Of a stretch of DNA of 64,000 nucleotides, positions 8,270-17,174 are shown piece after piece; within the stretch, counting starts at the first letter, position 1; every line of letters starts with the position of its first letter. The notes beneath the pieces are model-generated. The model was given only the letters and a program-made list of their open reading frames with translations. It made no database searches and was not told where the DNA came from. The position numbers and the translations under genes are program-made. The stretch spans positions 744,001 through 808,000 of the forward strand of contig NZ_JAIVKK010000001.1 in NCBI RefSeq assembly GCF_020524005.1, written 5' to 3'. This stretch comes from Microbulbifer aggregans. Lineage in GTDB: Bacteria; Pseudomonadota; Gammaproteobacteria; Pseudomonadales; Cellvibrionaceae.

Positions 8270-11200
8270 CTATTCCGCAAGGGACTCCTGGTCTGCAGTG
8301 GCATTGGCCAGATACATCAATTCCCTCAGCGCGACCGTAAACATGGCAAAGTCACTGGCCGGCGCGGACTTCAGTTCCTTCAGCAGGCTGTTCCAGCGCT
8401 GAATGGGCTGCGCCATGATAGCGCCCCAACGGGCCACTGCGCTATCCACATCCAAACCGTCGTCTCCGGCGAGGCGCAGAATATGGATCGCCAGCGTGGA
8501 CAACTGACTGTCCAGATCGTCCATGCTGGTCTCCCGCGCCTGCGCCTGCCAGAAGCTGTCTACCGGCAGGTCGATGATCTGGTTGCCGAACCAGTACAGC
8601 CCCAGCTTGTCTGCCAGACTGAAATACGCTCGTGCCACTTCTTCAACCGGGCGATCGCTGATGCGCGCAGACTGGGAAATACCCAACGCCGAGAACAGGT
8701 AAGTTGGTGACGCCGCCAGCAATGCCAGATTCTCCGGCACTTTCGCACCCAGCAATTGTTCATGGCGCGACTGCCAGTCTCGCAGCGGCTCGCCGCTGAG
8801 CACGTCCGGCAATGCGCGAATCACGCGCTGCACAGAATCCTTGAACAGCTCGCGCTCCACCGCCGGATCCAGATCACCACGGCGATTGCGCACAAACCAG
8901 CGGGTAGCACGACGCACGCGGCCAATCATGGAATTCATCAACTGCAATTGCAGTTCTGCCGGCACCTGGTAATCCAGCGCTGCCACACCTTCCTGGAATT
9001 CCTGCATCAGATACACATCACGGGCACTGATGTAGGCCGCCGTTATCGTGTTGATGTCGGCTCCGGTTGCACTGCTTACGCGGTGATAAAAGGTGATACC
9101 CATGCTGTTTACCAACTCGTTGGCAACCTGGGTCGAAACGATTTCACGGCGCAGCTGGTGGTCGTAGACCAGCGCTTTGTACCGCGCGACCAGCGCTGGC
9201 GGGAACGCGGACTCCACCGCTTCCTGAACCCGATCATTGTCGATGATCCCGGAACCGAGCAGGTCTTCTTTCAGCTTTACCTTCACATACGAGATCAGCA
9301 CCGAAAGCTCCGGGCGCGTCAGGTACTGCCCTTTATTCTGGCGCTCACCCAGGGTTTCATTGTCCGGAATAAATTCCAGTGCCCGACGCAGACGCCCCTC
9401 GCCCTCCAGCGCATTGATGATCCGCCGATATTCGTCAAACCGATCACCAATCTGGTACTCCGCCACGCTCAGCGCCTGGGTCTGGTTGTAGTTATTGTGC
9501 AGCACCAGATCGGAAACAGAATCCGTCATTTCCTCCAGCAACTGATTGCGCTGTTTGTCGGTCAGGTCGCCGTTGGCCACCACTTTGTCCAACAGAATTT
9601 TGATGTTTACTTCGTGGTCCGAGCAGTCCACACCGCCGGCGTTATCAATGAAGTCGGTATTACAACGCCCGCCAGACAAAGCGAACTCGATTCGCCCGCG
9701 CTGGGTCATCCCAAGGTTGCCACCTTCCCCAAATACCTTACAGTGCAGTTCGCTACCGTTCACACGCAGGTTATCGTTGGACTTGTCGCCGACCTGTGCA
9801 TTGCTCTCACCTGTGGCCTTGACGTAGGTACCGATACCGCCATTCCAGATCAAATCCACCGGCGAGCGCAGCATGGCACTGATGAGTTCGTTGGGGGTCA
9901 GCTGATCCGCGTCAATGGCAAATGCCTGTTTCATTTCCGGGGAAATTTTCACCGATTTCGCGCGGCGATCAAAAATACCGCCGCCTTTTGAAATCAGGCT
10001 CAGGTTGTAATCGGTCCAGCTGGAACGCGGCAGTTCAAACAGGCGCTTGCGCTCCTGGAAACTGCTGCTGGCGTCCGGCGTCGGGTCGACAAAGATGTGC
10101 ATGTGGTTGAAGGCACCTTTCAGGCAGATGTGCTCCGACAACAACATACCATTGCCGAACACGTCGCCCGCCATATCGCCGATACCAATTACCGAGAAGT
10201 CTTCCGTCTGAACATTCACGCCCATCTCGCGGAAGTGGCGCTGGACAGACACCCAGGCGCCGCGGGCGGTAATACCCATCTTCTTGTGGTCGTAACCGTT
10301 ACTGCCACCGGATGCAAACGCATCGCCCAGCCAAAAGTCGTACTCGCGAGCAATGCCATTGGCGATATCGGAGAAGGTCGCAGTGCCCTTGTCCGCTGCA
10401 ACCACAAGGTAGGGGTCGTCTTCATCGCGGCGCACAACCCGCGGCGGCGGAATGACTTCGCCATCCTTGAGGTTATCGGTCACATCGAGCAGCGCACGGA
10501 TAAAAGTCTTGTAGCACTTGATTCCGGCTTCAATCATCGCCTCACGGCTGTTGTCCGCCGGCGGCCGGCGCACGACAAAGCCGCCCTTGGCCCCACTCGG
10601 TACAATCACCGCATTTTTCACGTTCTGGGCTTTCACCAGACCCAGGACTTCCGTGCGGAAATCTTCCAGCCGGTCAGACCAGCGCAGGCCACCCCGCGCC
10701 ACCTTGCCACCGCGCAGGTGCACGCCTTCGACTTGTGGCGAGTAGACAAAGATCTCGAATTCCGGGCGCGGCTCGGGAATATTGGGTATTTCCTGCGGAC
10801 TGAACTTGATCGAAATGTAGTCCTTCGGCTGGTCGTTTTCGTCCAGCTGGAAGAAGTTGGTACGCAGGGTCGCGCGGATCAGGTCGAGGTAGCGGCGGAT
10901 CACCTGGTCTTCGTTCAGGTTATCGACACCGTCCAGACCATCGTGGATTTTGCTGATCAGGCGCTCAACCCGGGACTGATCCTGGCGATCGGCGGAATTG
11001 ATCCGGGGGTCGAACAGGGCACGGAACAATGCAACCAGATTGCGGGTAATCTCCACATGGTTGGCGAGCGTAGCAGCAATATAGGACTGGCTCGCGCTGA
11101 ATTTGGTCTGCTTCAGGTAGCGGGCATACGCGCGCAGCATGGTGACTTCCCGCCAGTTGAGGCGCGCAGCCAACACCAGACGATTGAACGAGTCACTCTC

Positions 11201-13156
11201 GGCTACACCATCCCAGATCGCGGCAAACGCATCCTGGAACAGGGAGCGCGAGGCCTGAGCGTCGATACGGGTTGGCAGGCCGAATTCCAGGCGGAACTCG
11301 TGCATCCACACATCCTGCTGGCCGCGCGGGCGAATTGTGTAGGGGAATTCGCCCATCACCCGCAAACCCAGATTTTCCAATACCGGAATAACATCCGACA
11401 GAGTCAGGCCACTGCCGAGATTGAATACCTTGAAGCGCAGGCTACCAGGCTCGGCGCCAACCGGCTGGTAAAAGCTCATCGCTACGCGGTTATCCGCGGT
11501 CAGCTCTGCAATGGAGGCAATATCCTGCACCGCGATACGCGGCTCGAAGTCTTCCCGGTAACCGGCCGGAAATGCCTGACCGAATACACTGCCCAGGCGG
11601 CTGCCCTCTTCTTCTCCATGGGTCTCATTCAAGGACTTTTGGAATACATCTTCCCAACTGCGGGTAATATCCACGATTTGCGCCTCCAGTCGCGCCATAT
11701 CAAATTCCACCGGGTCGCTCGGGTCTACCCGGAATACAAAATGCACCCGGGCCAGAATGGATTCTGAAAAATACGTAGTGAAGTCAGAGTCTTGTGCATG
11801 TATCGCGCGGGCGATGTGATCGCAGATATTCTCGCGCACATCACTGCTGAACTGGTCCCGCGGTACGTACACCATCGCACTGACAAATTTGCCGAACGGG
11901 TCTTTACGCATGAAAAGTCGCAGGCGTGCGCGTTCATTCATACTGAGTACGCCGCGGGCTGTGTCAAACAGCTCCTGGGTACTGCTCTGGAACAGTTCAT
12001 CCCGTGGGAAAGTATCAAGGATACGCTTGAGTGCTTTACCATCATGGCCGCTGAGCGATAACCCGCTCTGCTCCATCACCGAAGCCAGCTTGCGTCGGAT
12101 AATCGGTATCTTGGACGGGCTCTCGGTGTACACCGGGGAGGTGTAGAGACCCATAAAGGCGGATTCACCGATCAGTTCGCCGTTGGTATCGTAGCGCTTG
12201 ATACTGACATAGTCAGAATAGGCTGCACGGTGCACCCGGGACTTCACCGACGACTTGGCAAAGGTCAGGAAATTCGGGCCCTGATAAAAGCGCTGCTTGC
12301 CTTCGTTAAACGCGTATTCCGGTGTGGGCTCGGCCAGCTCGGGCAGCTTCTTGAAGATACCCAACCGACGGTTTTCCACTTCACACAGGACTTTCTTGTC
12401 GCCCTGCTGGCAGAACTCATACTCGCGATAGCCGAGGAAGGTAAAGTTGCCATCACGCATCCACTGCAGGAACGCCGAGGCCTCCTCAAGATTTGCTTCA
12501 TGCTCCTCCGCAAACCCCGTATGCAGCTGGTCTTCCATAGCGGCACAGGTATCGAGCATGGGTACATAATCGTCCACCACCAGTTCGACATCACCAAGTA
12601 CATCCTTCAGCGCCCGGGAAAGCTCGGAGAGGTTGGAGGACGAAGTATCCAGGTTGATTTCGAGGAAAATCATCGCCTCGCTGGAGACAGATGCATCGTC
12701 CTGACGCTCGGTTTCCTCCTTGCGGGCAGGCAACAGGTTCTGCAGGTAGCCCATTTCATCCCGTTGCAACTGCAGCACCGTACTCTTGATTGCGTGGATA
12801 ACGGTATTGCGGCGGTTGATCTCCATCCGCACAGAATCTACAAGGAAAGGCATGTCACGCTGCAGTACACAGACCGCCGTGTGGGAGCACTCCCAGCCGT
12901 GATCTTCTAGGCGCGGGTTAAAAATTCTGACTTTCGGCTCGCTCGCATCCCGCTGCTGGATGAAGTCCCAACAGGTGTAAATGCAGCCATAGACATCCAC
13001 CAGGCGCCGCCCGGCCAGGTCTTCCAGCGGGTACTGACTCAGGAACTGCTCGGCAAAGGACACTACGGGCGCAGATTTTTCACCCAGTTTGTCGCGAATC
13101 AGACCACTGATCTGCTCCAGTAACTCGTCCCGGCTATCGGTAATCACCGTCGCCAT
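8270..13156 (-). CDS. gdhB: Large NAD-specific glutamate dehydrogenase (GDH-180 type)
   Basis: A protein of about 1,628 residues of the L_180 class, which converts glutamate to 2-oxoglutarate and ammonia with NAD and works mainly in amino-acid catabolism. The long N-terminal region (ACT-like regulatory segments, roughly 1-700) precedes the catalytic core with HLRGGKVARGGLRWSDR and VPSGAKGGFVV (about 810-860), the nucleotide-binding VIGIGDMAGDVFGNGM and a C-terminal helical domain. The open frame extends upstream to a TTG at 13186, but a GGGAGG ribosome site at 13169-13174 lies inside that extension. The true start is therefore the ATG at 13156 or the GTG at 13162. The gene appears monocistronic and is divergent from the moxR operon. 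Confidence 0.95.
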   Translation of the reverse strand: MATVITDSRDELLEQISGLIRDKLGEKSAPVVSFAEQFLSQYPLEDLAGRRLVDVYGCIYTCWDFIQQRDASEPKVRIFNPRLEDHGWECSHTAVCVLQRDMPFLVDSVRMEINRRNTVIHAIKSTVLQLQRDEMGYLQNLLPARKEETERQDDASVSSEAMIFLEINLDTSSSNLSELSRALKDVLGDVELVVDDYVPMLDTCAAMEDQLHTGFAEEHEANLEEASAFLQWMRDGNFTFLGYREYEFCQQGDKKVLCEVENRRLGIFKKLPELAEPTPEYAFNEGKQRFYQGPNFLTFAKSSVKSRVHRAAYSDYVSIKRYDTNGELIGESAFMGLYTSPVYTESPSKIPIIRRKLASVMEQSGLSLSGHDGKALKRILDTFPRDELFQSSTQELFDTARGVLSMNERARLRLFMRKDPFGKFVSAMVYVPRDQFSSDVRENICDHIARAIHAQDSDFTTYFSESILARVHFVFRVDPSDPVEFDMARLEAQIVDITRSWEDVFQKSLNETHGEEEGSRLGSVFGQAFPAGYREDFEPRIAVQDIASIAELTADNRVAMSFYQPVGAEPGSLRFKVFNLGSGLTLSDVIPVLENLGLRVMGEFPYTIRPRGQQDVWMHEFRLEFGLPTRIDAQASRSLFQDAFAAIWDGVAESDSFNRLVLAARLNWREVTMLRAYARYLKQTKFSASQSYIAATLANHVEITRNLVALFRALFDPRINSADRQDQSRVERLISKIHDGLDGVDNLNEDQVIRRYLDLIRATLRTNFFQLDENDQPKDYISIKFSPQEIPNIPEPRPEFEIFVYSPQVEGVHLRGGKVARGGLRWSDRLEDFRTEVLGLVKAQNVKNAVIVPSGAKGGFVVRRPPADNSREAMIEAGIKCYKTFIRALLDVTDNLKDGEVIPPPRVVRRDEDDPYLVVAADKGTATFSDIANGIAREYDFWLGDAFASGGSNGYDHKKMGITARGAWVSVQRHFREMGVNVQTEDFSVIGIGDMAGDVFGNGMLLSEHICLKGAFNHMHIFVDPTPDASSSFQERKRLFELPRSSWTDYNLSLISKGGGIFDRRAKSVKISPEMKQAFAIDADQLTPNELISAMLRSPVDLIWNGGIGTYVKATGESNAQVGDKSNDNLRVNGSELHCKVFGEGGNLGMTQRGRIEFALSGGRCNTDFIDNAGGVDCSDHEVNIKILLDKVVANGDLTDKQRNQLLEEMTDSVSDLVLHNNYNQTQALSVAEYQIGDRFDEYRRIINALEGEGRLRRALEFIPDNETLGERQNKGQYLTRPELSVLISYVKVKLKEDLLGSGIIDNDRVQEAVESAFPPALVARYKALVYDHQLRREIVSTQVANELVNSMGITFYHRVSSATGADINTITAAYISARDVYLMQEFQEGVAALDYQVPAELQLQLMNSMIGRVRRATRWFVRNRRGDLDPAVERELFKDSVQRVIRALPDVLSGEPLRDWQSRHEQLLGAKVPENLALLAASPTYLFSALGISQSARISDRPVEEVARAYFSLADKLGLYWFGNQIIDLPVDSFWQAQARETSMDDLDSQLSTLAIHILRLAGDDGLDVDSAVARWGAIMAQPIQRWNSLLKELKSAPASDFAMFTVALRELMYLANATADQESLAE

Positions 13157-13545
13157 ATTCACGTGTAACCTCCCATCGGCACGCAATTGTATTTGCGTCT
13201 AAGTTTTAACTGTTCTGTTTATGCTCTGTCGTTCATGCCTGCCGGCAGCCGCTGGCCGCAGGTTACTGGCGGTTGGGCTGATTCCTCAGGGTTCGCGCTT
13301 GCCCTATTCCCGGCGGTAGCGTTTGCTGGCGCCACCGATGAGCGCCGAACCAACATCAACATCAAATAGTTGAACCAAGTGCCAGAAAATCGGTCAAATG
13401 CACCCGGCGGTTTGCCTATCGACGCACTGCCGCTAAAATCAACCGTGCCCGCCAAACTGCGACGAGTGACTATATATAAAGATCATAGATAGCACCCGGC
13501 TCGGGCAGCGTATTGAAACAGGAAATTGGCAAAAGAAGTGACGAT
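13157..13545. other. Intergenic region between divergent gdhB and moxR
   Basis: About 390 bases with no convincing gene on either strand. It should contain the promoters for gdhB and the moxR operon. I see no clear operator or hairpin in it. Confidence 0.4.
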
Positions 13546-14505
13546 ATGGACACACGCCAGCAGATAAAAATTCTGAGCGATTGGCTGGAACAGCAGATTA
13601 TTGGCCAAGCGACTTTGGTCAATCGAATTCTCATAGGATTACTGGCCGATGGGCACCTTCTGGTGGAGGGCGCCCCGGGGCTCGCCAAGACCAAAGCCAT
13701 CAAGACGCTGGCCGACGGAATCGAGGGGGATTTCCACCGGGTACAGTTCACCCCCGACCTTCTCCCCGCTGACATCACCGGGACAGATATCTATCGCCCC
13801 GAAACCGGTGAATTCCACTTTCAGCCCGGCCCGGTATTCCACAACCTGATCCTTGCGGATGAAATTAATCGCGCCCCAGCCAAAGTGCAGTCGGCACTAC
13901 TGGAAGCCATGGCCGAGCGGCAGGTCAGTGTCGGGCGCAAAACCTACACCCTCCCGGACCTGTTTCTGGTGATGGCCACCCAGAACCCGATTGAACAGGA
14001 AGGCACCTACCCTCTACCAGAGGCGCAGCTCGACCGATTCCTGATGCAGGTCAACATCCATTACCCGGATGCCGAGGCGGAAACCAAGATCCTGAAGCTG
14101 GCGCGCTCTGAAGCCAGCCAGGGGGAAAACCGGCCGACCAATATCGTCAGCCAGGAAACCCTGTTCGCAGCGCGACGGGAAATTCTCGACATGCAGATGG
14201 TCGAGGCCGTAGAGACCTATATCGTCCAATTGATCATGGCGACCCGGGAACCGGCACGTTACTCCGCAGAACTGGCGTCCTGGCTGGACTTTGGCGCCAG
14301 CCCACGTGCAACCATTGCCCTGGATCGCTGCGCACGGGCCTATGCCTGGCTTGCGGGGCGTGATTACGTCACACCTGACGATGTCATGGCGATTGCACCG
14401 GACGTCTTGCGCCACCGATTGCTCTTAAGCTTCGAAGCCGAAGCCGCAGGGGCCAGTGCCGACCAGGTGATCAGGCAACTGCTGCAAGAGGTACCGGCGA
14501 TTTAG
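13546..14505 (+). CDS. MoxR-family AAA+ ATPase
   Basis: A 319-residue AAA+ ATPase of the MoxR family, chaperone-like ATPases that usually act with von Willebrand factor A (VWA) proteins encoded beside them. Walker A is GAPGLAKTK (about 41-49) and Walker B is LILADEINRAP (about 100-110), followed by sensor-1 MATQNP and the family motif GTYPLPEAQLDRF. The start at ATG 13546 follows an AGAAG ribosome site; an in-frame TTG at 13513 lacks one. It is the first gene of a six-gene operon with DUF58, DUF4381, two VWA proteins and BatD, an arrangement known as the Bacteroides aerotolerance (bat) type. The precise role of such operons in Gammaproteobacteria is unsettled; envelope stress tolerance is often proposed. 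Confidence 0.93.
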   Translation: MDTRQQIKILSDWLEQQIIGQATLVNRILIGLLADGHLLVEGAPGLAKTKAIKTLADGIEGDFHRVQFTPDLLPADITGTDIYRPETGEFHFQPGPVFHNLILADEINRAPAKVQSALLEAMAERQVSVGRKTYTLPDLFLVMATQNPIEQEGTYPLPEAQLDRFLMQVNIHYPDAEAETKILKLARSEASQGENRPTNIVSQETLFAARREILDMQMVEAVETYIVQLIMATREPARYSAELASWLDFGASPRATIALDRCARAYAWLAGRDYVTPDDVMAIAPDVLRHRLLLSFEAEAAGASADQVIRQLLQEVPAI

Positions 14506-14594
14506 ACGGCAAGCCCTGTACTGGCCGGAACGGCTGGAGAAATAAAACCGGACAGCTGTCCGGGCTGTATCCAAGCAATTTAAGACAGCGATAA

Positions 14595-15560
14595 GTGCAC
14601 AAAGCGATCAACCACAGCGAACTCAACCTGCGCGGCGCCTACCCTTCGGTGGCGCCGCTGGTGCGCCTGCGCCACATTGCTCGACAGCTGAAACTGTTCA
14701 AGCCGCGAGCCAATCGCAGCGATCAGGCTGGCAATCTTCTGACCCGCTATCGCGGGCGAGGCATGAATTTCGAAGAAGTGCGCAACTATCAGCCTGGCGA
14801 TGACGTGCGCGCGATTGACTGGCGTGTAACCGCACGCACCGGTAAAACACACACCAAGCTGTTCCAGGAAGAACGCGAGCGTCCGGTGGTTATCCTGCTA
14901 GACCTCCGCTCGCCAATGTTTTTCGGCAGCCAGAATGCGTTCAAATCCGTCGCAGCCTGCAGCATCGCCTCGGCCCTGTGCTGGGCTGGCCTGCAGCATG
15001 GTGACCGCATTGGTGCCCTGCTGTTTACCGACACGGATGTGGAAACCGTGCGACCTCGTCGCAGCCATCACGCAGTACTGGCGGCCATTCATGGCATGGT
15101 GTCTGCCGCCTCCGACCTCGAGAGTCCGATCCCCAAAAACGGCAGCCAGTCCATCGCAACCCTGCTGGAAGAAGCACGACGCATTGCCCGCCCCGGCAGC
15201 GCCCTGTTCCTGATCAGTGATTGCCACGACCTGGACGAACACTGCGAGCAGACGTTGTACCTGCTGACCCGGCACGCAGACCTTCAGGTACTGAGGGTGG
15301 CAGACCCTTTGGAGCTGCATATCCCGGATCAATCCCTCACCATTAGTGATGGCCAACAGCGGACCTTCCTCAGCAGGTCCAGCCGCGAAATGCGTCGCGA
15401 TTTCGCCCAGCATCAACAACAGGTTCGCGAGCAAACGGCCCAATTGTGCCGCCGGCTGCGTTTGCCCCTCGTGGACTTTGACAGTACACAGCCAGTCGTA
15501 CCGACACTGCTGAGTACCTATGGTGAGCGCCAGCCTTCCCCCGCTCGGAGGAACACCTGA
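14595..15560 (+). CDS. DUF58-domain protein (bat operon)
   Basis: A 321-residue protein with a GTG start. It carries the DUF58 signature: GRGMNFEEVRNYQPGDDVRAIDW (split around residues 54-77), then TKLFQEERERPV and a VWA-like strand VVILLDLRSPM (about 96-106). DUF58 proteins are regular partners of MoxR ATPases and probably contain a degenerate VWA fold. Its stop codon overlaps the ATG of the next gene (TGATG), implying translational coupling. Biochemical function is not known for the family. Confidence 0.9.
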   Translation: MHKAINHSELNLRGAYPSVAPLVRLRHIARQLKLFKPRANRSDQAGNLLTRYRGRGMNFEEVRNYQPGDDVRAIDWRVTARTGKTHTKLFQEERERPVVILLDLRSPMFFGSQNAFKSVAACSIASALCWAGLQHGDRIGALLFTDTDVETVRPRRSHHAVLAAIHGMVSAASDLESPIPKNGSQSIATLLEEARRIARPGSALFLISDCHDLDEHCEQTLYLLTRHADLQVLRVADPLELHIPDQSLTISDGQQRTFLSRSSREMRRDFAQHQQQVREQTAQLCRRLRLPLVDFDSTQPVVPTLLSTYGERQPSPARRNT

Positions 15561-16129
15561 TGCTGCCGACCATGCAACAGGCGCCTCAACCCAACCAGCC
15601 CGCCCTGACTCCGGAAATGCAGGCATTGTTGGGGCAGCTCAAAGACATTCACGAACCCAGCGCCATTGGCTGGTGGCCCCCGGCTCCCGGGTGGTGGCTG
15701 CTCGGCGCGCTGATCCTGCTGGCAATAGCTGGGGCAGCCTTCCTCTATTCGCACATGCGCCAGAAGCGACTCAAAAATCGCTACCGGATCGAAGGTATCC
15801 GGTTGCTGGACAATATCGACCCCTCGTCGCCCCAGGCCGTGGAGGCGATCAATATCGTGTTGAAGCGCGTGGCCGTTGCGGCCTATGGTCGCGACCCGTG
15901 CGCACCACTGACCGGCCAGCGCTGGATAAAATTTCTTGAGGACACCGCACAACTTGAAATGGACGCACCTGCACGCCGGGCACTGCTGGAGAGCCTGTAC
16001 CAGCACAAAGATGCCGATTCACAGGATTTTGCGGCCCTTCGCGACTTCGCGGTAAATTGGGTGCGCGAACACGAGATCCAGGACACTGCTGCGCCACTCC
16101 AAAAGCCGGTGGGGGTAAGCGGTGTTTGA
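15560..16129 (+). CDS. DUF4381-domain membrane protein (bat operon)
   Basis: A 189-residue protein with one transmembrane helix near residues 38-60, just after the characteristic IGWWPPAPGWW motif, and a cytoplasmic helical domain with RWIKFLE in the middle. This is the DUF4381 layout, found between DUF58 and VWA genes in gammaproteobacterial MoxR operons. It overlaps the previous gene by one base and the next by eight. It probably anchors or scaffolds the VWA proteins; this is inferred from context only. Confidence 0.85.
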   Translation: MLPTMQQAPQPNQPALTPEMQALLGQLKDIHEPSAIGWWPPAPGWWLLGALILLAIAGAAFLYSHMRQKRLKNRYRIEGIRLLDNIDPSSPQAVEAINIVLKRVAVAAYGRDPCAPLTGQRWIKFLEDTAQLEMDAPARRALLESLYQHKDADSQDFAALRDFAVNWVREHEIQDTAAPLQKPVGVSGV

Positions 16130-17174
16130 GTTTGGATTTCCCTGGGTATTTCTCCTGCTGCCGCTCCCGCTGATCGCACGCTGGCTGTTACCGCGTAGCG
16201 AGCCATTGAGCAGCGCACTGAAAGTCCCCTATTACCAACAGCTGCCCCGGAGTAAAGGTTCGTCCGCCGGCAACAGAATCAATCTCGCACTACTGTGGCT
16301 TATCTGGGGGCTACTCGTTGTGGCGGCGGCGCGCCCGCAATGGTTCGGCGAACCCATCACCCAAACCAGTAGCGCGCGCGACCTGCTGATTGCCGTTGAT
16401 ATCTCCGGCAGCATGGAAACGCCTGACATGATTCTCAATGGCAATCCCGCCATGCGGATCACCGCCGTCAAGGATGTGGTTGGCGATTTCGTGTTGCGCC
16501 GCAAAGGCGACCGCCTGGGACTGGTGCTATTTGGCACCCGCGCCTACCTGCAGGCACCGCTGACCTTTGATCGTGAAACCGTGGACACCCTCCTGAACGA
16601 GGCGCAAATCGGGTTTGCCGGTCAAGGTACCGCTATCGGCGACGCAATTGGCCTGTCCGTCAAGCGGCTTACTCAGCGACCAGCGGAGCAACGGGTATTA
16701 ATCCTGCTTACCGATGGCGCCAATACCGCAGGCGAAGTAACCCCTCTGAAAGCAGCCGAACTCGCCAAGCAGGCGGGTGTTACCGTGTACACCATTGGCG
16801 TCGGCGCAGAAGAAATGGTTCAGCCCGGGGTACTGGGCTCACGCTTTGGTGCACGCCGGGTAAACCCTTCCCGCGACCTCGACAGCAAGACCTTGCAGGC
16901 AATCGCGGATAAAACCGGCGGGCAATACTTCCGCGCCCACAATCCCCAGGAGCTCACAAACATCTATACAGAGCTTGATCGCCTGGAACCCGTGGAGCAG
17001 GACGCGGAAACTTACCGCCCACTAAAATCTCTTTACGTCTGGCCTCTCGCCGCGGCCTTACTTCTTGCCGCACTGTGGGGCCTGGTACCCCTGGCACTGG
17101 GATGGTTCGCCACTCGATCCAGCCAGGCGACAACCAGAACTCCCCAGGCAGAACAGGGAGGACAGACACTGTGA
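16122..17174 (+). CDS. VWA-domain membrane protein, BatA-like
   Basis: A 350-residue protein with a GTG start. Two N-terminal transmembrane helices (about 5-24 and 53-73) lead to a VWA domain beginning LLIAVDISGSM (about 87-97), which keeps the DxSxS metal-ion-dependent adhesion site; T and D residues later in the domain (ILLTDGANT) complete it. A C-terminal helix (about 304-330) closes the protein. This is the BatA layout. Stop and next start overlap (GTGA), so it is translationally coupled to the VWA/TPR gene. Likely role: part of an inner-membrane complex remodelled by the MoxR ATPase. Confidence 0.9.
   Translation: MFEFGFPWVFLLLPLPLIARWLLPRSEPLSSALKVPYYQQLPRSKGSSAGNRINLALLWLIWGLLVVAAARPQWFGEPITQTSSARDLLIAVDISGSMETPDMILNGNPAMRITAVKDVVGDFVLRRKGDRLGLVLFGTRAYLQAPLTFDRETVDTLLNEAQIGFAGQGTAIGDAIGLSVKRLTQRPAEQRVLILLTDGANTAGEVTPLKAAELAKQAGVTVYTIGVGAEEMVQPGVLGSRFGARRVNPSRDLDSKTLQAIADKTGGQYFRAHNPQELTNIYTELDRLEPVEQDAETYRPLKSLYVWPLAAALLLAALWGLVPLALGWFATRSSQATTRTPQAEQGGQTL

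Noticed and set aside
8756-9991. Long plus-strand frame of 411 codons inside gdhB
   Set aside because: It is an antisense shadow of the GC-rich gdhB frame, which has full family motifs.
10097-11767. Plus-strand frame of 556 codons inside gdhB
   Set aside because: It is also an antisense shadow of gdhB; composition reflects the opposite strand.
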